Below, one piece after another: positions 58,155 to 64,000 of a DNA stretch of 64,000 nucleotides (position 1 is its first letter; every line of letters starts with the position of its first letter). Both the position numbers and the translations under genes were made by a program. The notes beneath the pieces are model-generated. The model was not told where the DNA came from, did no database searches, and was given only the letters and a program-made list of their open reading frames with translations. This DNA is from Exophiala sp. HKRS030 (Eukaryota; Ascomycota; Eurotiomycetes; Chaetothyriales; Herpotrichiellaceae). The stretch lies in assembly GCA_023897205.1 (NCBI GenBank), contig JAHWDD010000002.1, positions 1,550,001 through 1,614,000 on the forward strand, in the 5' to 3' direction.

Positions 58155-58648
58155 CCACCGGCATTTATCAGTACTGAGGGAGGATGCAAGATTGTCAGAC
58201 CATAAGGGAATCAGTAGAGGTACGAGTAGACAATATTTCCTTCAAGTGCATCGTCACTAAGTTGAGTAAGGCAGATCGTAAAGGAGCGGATTCAAAAGAA
58301 GGCCGTTTACTGTACGAGTAGATGCTCTGCCTCATTTACAAGGCAGTTTTCTGGGGGACATGAAATTCCATATGACCTGCCTGTCAGTCGTAGCTGGCCC
58401 CTTTGGTCAAAACAACAATTTCGATTCCCCGTTCAACCAGCCATAACTTCATCTTCAGTACTCGGAGATTCTACGATGCCAAGGTCTTAAATACCTGTGG
58501 GCAAAGTGAGCCGACACCTAGCGTGCCCGGAACGACTGGGCAAAGTAGCCGAGAACAAAGTTTTTGGCCCCACAGATTCGATACTAGTATATAAGTCTTG
58601 ACTAGACAAAATTGTCTCAACAATGGCGTCTGATGGGCGTCATTTGTA
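58155..58648. other. Spacer upstream of tRNA
   Basis: 490 bp. TACGAGTA-type strings near 58214 and 58315. No gene seen. Confidence 0.5.
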
Positions 58649-58655
58649 GACACTA

Positions 58656-58666
58656 TGGCCGAGTGG
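58656..58666 (+). promoter_or_regulatory. Pol III A box of tRNA-Ser
   Basis: TGGCCGAGTGG, matching the A-box consensus; it lies wholly in exon 1, just before the first intron. Confidence 0.85.
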
Positions 58667-58672
58667 TTAAGG

Positions 58673-58724
58673 GTAAGCAGTTGCAGCCGTAATTACGTCG
58701 ATCCGTGTTCTAACGACATTTCAG
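58673..58724 (+). other. Spliceosomal-type intron in the tRNA D-arm
   Basis: 52 nt. Donor GTAAGC, branch TTCTAAC (branch A at 58713), end TTTCAG. It interrupts the 3' strand of the D stem; removal restores GGC to pair with GCC. The position is not one used by the eukaryotic tRNA endonuclease. Confidence 0.8.
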
Positions 58725-58737
58725 CGTGTGACTAGAA

Positions 58738-58770
58738 CCATTTGCATCGCAAAGTGCAATCAGTTTCGAT
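58738..58770 (+). other. Canonical-position tRNA intron
   Basis: 33 nt directly after position 37, the standard site cleaved by the tRNA splicing endonuclease. It contains an internal hairpin (TTTGC, ATC, GCAAA). The exact ends could shift by a base; those given restore a 7-nt loop and a 5-bp anticodon stem. Confidence 0.75.
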
Positions 58771-58778
58771 ATCACATG

Positions 58779-58829
58779 GTAAGCCAGTTCTACTATGTCT
58801 GTTCAAACATTCCACTAACAAACTCCAAG
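58779..58829 (+). other. Spliceosomal-type intron in the tRNA variable arm
   Basis: 51 nt. Donor GTAAGC, branch CACTAAC (branch A at 58818), end CCAAG. Removal joins TG to GGTTCGCCC and creates the GGG-TTCG-CCC variable-arm hairpin. Confidence 0.8.
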
Positions 58830-58843
58830 GGTTCGCCCGCACA

Positions 58844-58854
58844 GGTTCAAGTCC
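58844..58854 (+). promoter_or_regulatory. Pol III B box of tRNA-Ser
   Basis: GGTTCAAGTCC, a perfect B box in the T arm. The three introns push the A-B distance to about 178 bp, long but within the range tolerated by TFIIIC. Confidence 0.88.
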
Positions 58855-58875
58855 TGTTGGTGTCGTGTTCTTTCC

Positions 58876-58884
58876 TTTTTTTTT
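58876..58884 (+). terminator. Pol III oligo-T terminator
   Basis: Nine T residues starting 11 nt after the discriminator base, preceded by TTTCC. A strong Pol III terminator. Confidence 0.85.
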
Positions 58885-59149
58885 CTTTCTGGAAAACGAG
58901 CACCCGGAGCATATTCTATCGGAGCTCGGATGGCCAATGAAAATGCGGAACCGTGTTCAAACTCTCTTGACAAAAAGTCACAGTGTTCACTCTGGTATTT
59001 GGTCAACGGCCTGTTTCTCTGCCACTACCCACCAAAAGAACAATGTACGGAGTATTTACATGAACGAATAGAAGGTGTCCTCTCTACATTCAATGATCAA
59101 AAGGAAAGACGATATTATATTGCTGAGTAGTGAAAACTCAGCCCTCAAT

Positions 59150-59300
59150 TAAGAGGTTTTAGCTAAGGAGAGTGCCTATAAAGGAGTAAATTATAGTCAA
59201 AGAGTATGCCTGTAAGTGGTAGATCTCAGGCGAACAGGGCGCCTATAAGGCGCACCTTCTTGGGCGGAGGTGAATGCCTAGAGGGGTTTTTGTCTAGGTA
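59150..59300. repeat. Cluster of short hairpins and GCCTATAA-like units
   Basis: Several short inverted repeats lie close together: CCTC/GAGG around 59141-59154, GCGCC-TATAA-GGCGC near 59240-59254 and CCTAGA/TCTAGG near 59277-59298. A loosely repeated GCCTATAA/GCCTGTAA string occurs four times. It could be the relic of a transposon end near the tRNA; I cannot identify an element. Confidence 0.35.
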
Positions 59301-59687
59301 AATGGAGAGCCTATAACAGCATGGGTTCCAGTTGAGAGAAGTAGTACTAGCCAGGTGTACCGCCTTAGCGGCGACCATTTGTCTGTAGCCGAGTTGATTC
59401 CAGAGCGTGCAGAGGGAGCTCCCCGTTCACGGAGAATGGATTCGTCTCCTCTCTCCTTCACGCCATGTGAAATTCAGATGTAAGTGCAGACGTGACGTGA
59501 GAAGGTTCCCACCCGAGTGACTTTCTGCCTACCAGACAGGAGTCCGTCTAGATGCTGAAGTGACAACAGTGCGCACGAGGCTACTCATACTTCGTATCGC
59601 TCTATAGACACTATATGATGACTAGATCCCGCAAATGTCTATACAATTCTATGTTCAAGGTCGACATGAACTCGCTCGCAGCTGCCA
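59301..59687. other. Spacer 3' of the urea permease gene
   Basis: About 390 bp with no supported gene; probably the DUR3 3' UTR. Confidence 0.4.
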
Positions 59688-61929
59688 TTAGCCATCTAAC
59701 TTCTCCATACTATTTTGCAGTGGAGTAGTGTTTTCCGACACACCCTTCGTATCTTTCCCTGTGACAACTTCGTTGATAGCCTCGGCGGTATATACCTCGT
59801 CCTTCTTGAGCCACCGCCTGACGATAAGCGCCATGACCTTCCTTGCGTCCCAGATCGGCAGGAGAATAATGGCTCCGGACGCGAGGAAGGCGACAATGAA
59901 AAGAACCGCCACCCAGGCCCGGAAAAACGGCTTGCTAAAGATATAGTCGGTTGCGTACATTGGTATAGGCCAAAGGAGCGTAAGGACCAGCGTGAGCACA
60001 ATGCTGACTATGATGGACCGATTTCGGGCTCCGAGCAATATTCTTTCATTCTCGTCTTCGTGACGTTTGCGCTCATCTAGGGCCGCTTGAGCCTCGGCGT
60101 CGTGCGTCGTGACTACGTGGCCGTCAACCGTCACATGCTCGTCGTCACCACGCTTGATTTGGTCCTTGAACACCTGCCAGTCAAAGTTGTCTGGCCTGAT
60201 ATAGGTAAGGAGCGGCGTGAGAACAATGGGTCCCGTGAGCGCCATCATGTTGCCAGCCACAAGGGGCAGGTTCTCGTTGAGAGTGGCAATGGAGATTTCG
60301 CCGTAGTGGGTGTGCGCGGTCAAAAACCATGCCAAAATAGCGGCGGCAGAGCTGGCCAAAGGCGACGCGATCACGGCGAGTTTCGACTGCTTTCTCCACA
60401 TGATGGTACAAGCCATGGGCACAATTGCGCTGTCGACGAAGATACCAATAGCAGTAATCAAGAAGCTGACGCTGAAGCCACCGTGGTTGAAGGCGATAGC
60501 GACCGCCGCAGCCACAATCGCGAAACCGACAGTCACGCAATGAGAAAAGTACAGGAGCTGCTTCCCAGTGGCCTTGGGGTTGATGTAAGCTTGGTAGACG
60601 TTGTACGTCAGGAGGGCTGTGGTGGCGACGGTCTCGGACGACATGGCACTCGTCACAGCCATGAACACCATGAGAAGAATTGCGATGACGCCACCTTTGC
60701 CGTTGACTGCTAGTGCTCCGTAAGGCATCGCCATACCTGAAGAGATTTCGTATGCGTTCATGCGGTGGGGATAGATGGGGAAACTGGGCAGGTGTTCTGT
60801 CGCTGCGGCGGTGAGACCATAAGTACTAGCCAGGACAAATGGAATTGTGAACCACGACAGGCCACCAATGATGTAGCCTTTGGAGGTACTGCGTGGATCG
60901 GCAGCGATAGCCTTTTGGAAAAGTTGACTGTCGACAGCGGCAGCGAAGCCGGCTCCAATGAATACGAGACCGATATAACCACCACCGTCGGAAGCCATGG
61001 TCAAATACTCGCCATGAGCATTTCCTTCGACAGGGTGTAATCTCGCTGCTTCTTTGAGAAGTTCCCACATTTTGTCGGGTGAGCCGATCACTTCGGCGGT
61101 AACGTAGATCCGAAAGAGGGAGTATAACATGATCAAATAGATAATGACGGTATGGACCTATTGATTCAGGTTAGGAATTCTTATCGTTCGATTGGATTGC
61201 TATGAGATGGACATGGCTTGCGGTCATTGTCACCTTGTTTCGACACAATGGATCAGTAGACTTACCCAGTCAGTGATGAAAGTTGCTTTAATACCACCAG
61301 CGAGCGTATAGATCACTGTCAAGTGTCAGCGACGACATCTTACAACACGTACAGCCCATCACTACCGAGCCAAACTTACCGACACCGATGGGAAACAGAA
61401 AGCAGGACGCATCACGGTTGACACCAGTCATGGCAGAGTATGCAGCGGAGCCTCCGACCAACAAGTTGACAGTAGTTATGAGCTGATAGACCTGGGAGTA
61501 GGCGCAAAAGACAATATGAGCAGCAGTGCCATATCGCACTTTGACGACTTGCAGGAATGTTTGTGCGTTCGGTGCCCTCCTCTTGAGTTCAATGGCTGCG
61601 ACTGAGAATAGCAGGATCTGTACAGATGCACCTGCAGCATACCAGTATGGACCAGAGATCCCGTAGGAATACCCGTAGGTTGTACTTCCGAGAAGTGTGG
61701 TCGCGATTGTCCAAGAAGACACAACAGCTGAGGCGATAAGACCGGTTTGGACGGAGTGTTTTGCTGTCATGAACATTTCCGAGTCCTGAATCTCATTCAT
61801 ATAACGACTGAGGAACCATGAGAGTGTTGACATGCCAATTGCAAAGGCGGAACCAATGCCGACAAGAAGTCCATATCCAAGCCCTGACGACAAAGGTGCA
61901 GCGATCTGAAATCCGCTGCTGTCGGACAT
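59688..61929 (-). CDS. DUR3: Urea active transporter DUR3 (sodium:solute symporter family)
   Basis: Exons 61929-61380, 61315-61266 and 61157-59688; 689 aa, the usual DUR3 length. Joining exons gives [37 protein letters not shown], all in phase. About 15 membrane helices. Typical segments are LVGIGSAFAIGMSTLSWFLS, GYSYGISGPYWYAAGA, GGYIGLVFIGAGFAAAVDSQLFQKAIAA-like and MVFMAVTSAMSSETVATTALL. The large cytoplasmic loop with DEHVTVDGHVVTTHDAEAQ is characteristic of fungal DUR3. It imports urea (and polyamines in yeast) at the plasma membrane and is normally induced under nitrogen limitation by GATA factors. It is divergent from the urea carboxylase gene, which uses its substrate. Confidence 0.95.
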
Positions 61930-63031
61930 ATTTACTCAGAAGCAGAAGATGGTTCTTGCATACAATAAGCGTTGAGAACTGAGTCTCTGAGGGCAAAATA
62001 CAGGAAGAGAAACCCGCCGACTTTTGTACATAGCGCTGTTTGCCACCAGTACTGTCAGCACCAGCAGACGACAAGAACCTGACGTTCCCTCATGCTGCTG
62101 ATAAGCGCGCTATAGCTGTAGGTATCATTCCCACACGCAGTCAGGGATCATTGACACACATGTATCGCTTGCTTATCGTGCCTGACATCGTGGAAAACAT
62201 ACTTGTAGACCTGGGAAGAAGCCATGCTTTGCATAGCCGAAGCAACGGATGGCAGTCTAGGATTGACCATCTTGATCGTCCCCACTAAATCCAATAAGTC
62301 GTCGTGTTGCTGACGCTTCTCCAAGGAATGATGTGAAAGGATATGGAAGAGATGGACGAGGTGGACTCAGCGTTGCGAGGAATGAAGTCGAGCGTCTTGG
62401 GCTAGACTATATGAGGAAGGAAAAGTATCGAGAAAGAGATGAACAAACGCGTATGTCCGACTGGGTCGCCGGGTCCGAGGATAAACATCGCCGACATTCT
62501 CCACCGTACTCGTACAAATGGCCTTTGGTACGGTGACTCTTCATTGGACATCACCATATCAGACTTCACTTGGTACGCGTATTGGCCTTCAAGATCTGCA
62601 ACCAGTCGAGTCACGGGCAAGAGATAATCTGTGCTAAGTCAGAAAGGATGGCCAGGATTGGACCCTTTCAGTCGGAGGAGATGCACGCAGCGCCGCTTCA
62701 CCAAGGCTTTATGCGAACCTGTGCATTGCATGATCAACAGGAACAGTTCTCCAACGCTCGTCAATCCTCGGGACCGAAACATTTCCCTTCACGCAGATGA
62801 GTACCAAGACAAGTGACCGACTTCCATGAGGCGGATCCAGCTGCTAGATAGGCAGAGGGAAACACTTCTGACAACCTGTGGTCGCCCCGGTTTCGCAATC
62901 TACATGAACCACCCCCATGTTCGAAAGAGGTTCCTGCAAGGTGCCAGAATCGAGACCTTGTTCTTGAAAGAGTCCAGTCCACAGGAGGTCTATATTCAGG
63001 CACCACGCACACCACCACCACCACCACCACC
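61930..63031. promoter_or_regulatory. Divergent promoter of the urea module with GATA sites
   Basis: 1.1 kb between the DUR3 and urea carboxylase start codons. GATAAG/CTTATC or GATAA-type sites occur at 62100-62105, 62172-62177 and 62480-62485, plus GATAAT at 62623, as expected for AreA/Gln3-type nitrogen control. Regulation itself is inference. A CAC/ACC trinucleotide run (63007-63030) ends directly at the carboxylase ATG. Confidence 0.6.
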
Positions 63032-64000
63032 ATGCAGTCGCTCAAGGTGCTGTTGATCGCCAACAGAGGCGAGATCGCTTGCCGACTGATCAAATCTGCA
63101 AAGTACTCTAGAACCACGTTTTGAGGGCCACCAAATGACTAATCGTGACCAGACAACTGGGTATCCGAACTATCGCTATCTATTCCGAGTCTGATGGTGC
63201 CTCCCAGCACGTGTTACTGGCCGATAAAGCATGCTTGCTTGCGGGTGAAGCGAGGTCGGCATATATTGATGGGTATGTCAACGTCATACTCGGTTTATTC
63301 TTCCTGCGTCTAGGATCAGACTGATGACCTTAATCTCAGAGACCAGATCATTAGGCTCGCCGTTGAGAACGAAGCCCAAGGAATCATCCCTGGGTACGGC
63401 TTCCTCTCAGAAAATGCAGACTTTTGTAGGAGCGTCAATGCTTCTGGAATGGTCTTTGTTGGGCCCTCTCCGGAAGCCATTGAAGCCTTCGGACTGAAGC
63501 ATACGGCTAGAGATTTGGCCGTCCAGGCCGGAGTCCCCGTTGTTCCCGGCTCCAAAGGGTTACTGGAGACTGAAAATGCAGCTGTGAATCAAGCTCAAGC
63601 TATAGGCTACCCTATCATGCTGAAAGCCACCGCAGGTGGAGGCGGTATGGGATTGATGGTTTGCATGAATGAAGACGAGCTACGAAAGAACTTTCAAACG
63701 GTCAAATCACGTGGTGGAGCTCTGTTCAAGAACTCTGGTGTCTTTCTCGAGCGGTATTACAATGTCAGTCATCACATTGAAGTGCAGGTATTTGGTAACG
63801 GGCTCGGCAAAGCAATTAGTGTCGGGGAGAGAGAATGTTCGATTCAGAGACGGCATCAGAAAGTCGTCGAGGAATGCCCAAGCCCGTATATCAGCCAAGC
63901 GCACCCAGAACTACGAAAGACACTCACCGAATGTGCCGTTCGGTTGGCCGAGAGCATCAAATACGCATCTGCTGGCACCATCGAGTACCTGGTCGATCAC
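63032..64000 (+). CDS. DUR1,2: Urea carboxylase / urea amidolyase, N-terminal part (cut by window edge)
   Basis: Exons 63032-63102, 63153-63272 and 63340 to the window end; 283 codons visible. The start MQSLKVLLIANRGEIACRL is a biotin-carboxylase N-terminal domain. It is followed by GYGFLSENADFC, the ATP-grasp glycine loop KATAGGGGMGL, and HIEVQVFG and GERECSIQRRHQKVVEE. The segment EAFGLKHTARDLAVQAGVPVVPGS is typical of urea carboxylase rather than pyruvate, acetyl-CoA or methylcrotonyl-CoA carboxylases, and the divergent DUR3 gene supports this. Urea carboxylase makes allophanate from urea, bicarbonate and ATP. Whether the protein also contains allophanate hydrolase, as in yeast Dur1,2, cannot be seen; the carboxylase domain is at the very N terminus, unlike yeast, where the hydrolase comes first. 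Confidence 0.87.

Larger units (their letters stand above)
58649..58865 (+). tRNA. tRNA-Ser(AGA) interrupted by three introns
   Basis: Exons: 58649-58672, 58725-58737, 58771-58778 and 58830-58865. Removing 58673-58724, 58738-58770 and 58779-58829 gives an 81-nt class II tRNA. The 7-bp acceptor stem is GACACTA with TGGTGTC and discriminator G. The D stem is GCC with GGC, and its last base comes from exon 2. The anticodon stem is TGTGA with TCACA, loop CTAGAAA, anticodon AGA at 58734-58736. The variable arm is GGG-TTCG-CCC, formed across the third junction. The T arm is ACAGG, TTCAAGT, CCTGT. Sequence outside the insertions matches eukaryotic tRNA-Ser throughout. The A and B boxes and a T9 terminator are intact, so Pol III transcription is likely. 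Without removing the D-arm and variable-arm insertions no cloverleaf forms. Alternative: a pseudogene, although every stem is perfect after splicing. Confidence 0.88.

Noticed and set aside
58728..59130. Overlapping + strand frames of 66-109 codons over the tRNA
   Set aside because: They run through the tRNA exons and terminator with no conserved-looking peptide; the RNA gene explains the sequence.

Overview
This is nuclear DNA from a filamentous ascomycete (Pezizomycotina). The gene content fits a Eurotiomycete-type fungus, possibly Chaetothyriales, but that placement is inference. Supporting signs are many short GT-AG introns (about 46-135 nt, with CTAAC/CTGAC branch sites), genes on both strands with 0.3-2.5 kb spacers, and families typical of this group: RLI1, CHD1, STB3, Vps20, a CYP52-like P450, a GH13 amylase, a DUR3 urea transporter and a Zn2Cys6 regulator. 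Exon boundaries were worked out by hand from splice signals, reading phase and remembered family conservation. Gene spans are given as start..end, with the exons in the evidence.

Layout. 1-25 kb: a partial gene tail, STB3-like protein (+), MFS sugar transporter (-), ABCE1/RLI1 (-) divergent from the chromatin remodeller CHD1 (+), a GPI-anchored surface protein (-), a class II aldolase/adducin protein (-), an Fe(II)/2OG oxygenase (+) and mitochondrial uL2 (-). 25-45 kb: a five-finger CCCH protein (ZC3H3/Red5 type, +), a bZIP factor (+), a Sel1-repeat protein (-), a 33-bp tandem repeat, an F-box protein (+), a possible small membrane protein (-), a six-exon P450 (-) and a secreted alpha-amylase (-). 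45-58 kb: a multi-pass membrane protein of a fungus-specific family (-), a small mitochondrial-type membrane protein (-), a Zn2Cys6 factor (+), a PrsW-type protease (+), a PITH-domain protein (+), Vps20/CHMP6 (-), a doubtful small ORF (+) and an alpha/beta hydrolase (-). 58.6-64 kb: a tRNA-Ser(AGA) gene, then a urea module with the DUR3 permease (-) divergent from urea carboxylase (+, cut by the window edge) across a 1.1-kb GATA-containing spacer.

The most striking object is the tRNA-Ser(AGA) at 58649-58865. Its A box, B box and T9 terminator are intact. The mature tRNA appears only after removing three insertions: a conventional 33-nt intron after tRNA position 37, plus two 51-52-nt insertions, one in the D-arm and one in the variable arm. 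These two look exactly like spliceosomal introns: GTAAGC donor, CTAAC branch site and AG end, with the branch A the same distance from the 3' end in both. Removing all three restores every stem of a class II tRNA. This points to a Pol III gene that would need both the tRNA endonuclease and the spliceosome, and I know of no described nuclear tRNA of this kind.

Other points of interest are a 12-nt micro-exon in RLI1, introns hidden inside an open frame in the CCCH gene, and strong enrichment of the 9-mer TACGGAGTA in the spacers. I saw no intact transposon, CRISPR array or rRNA gene.
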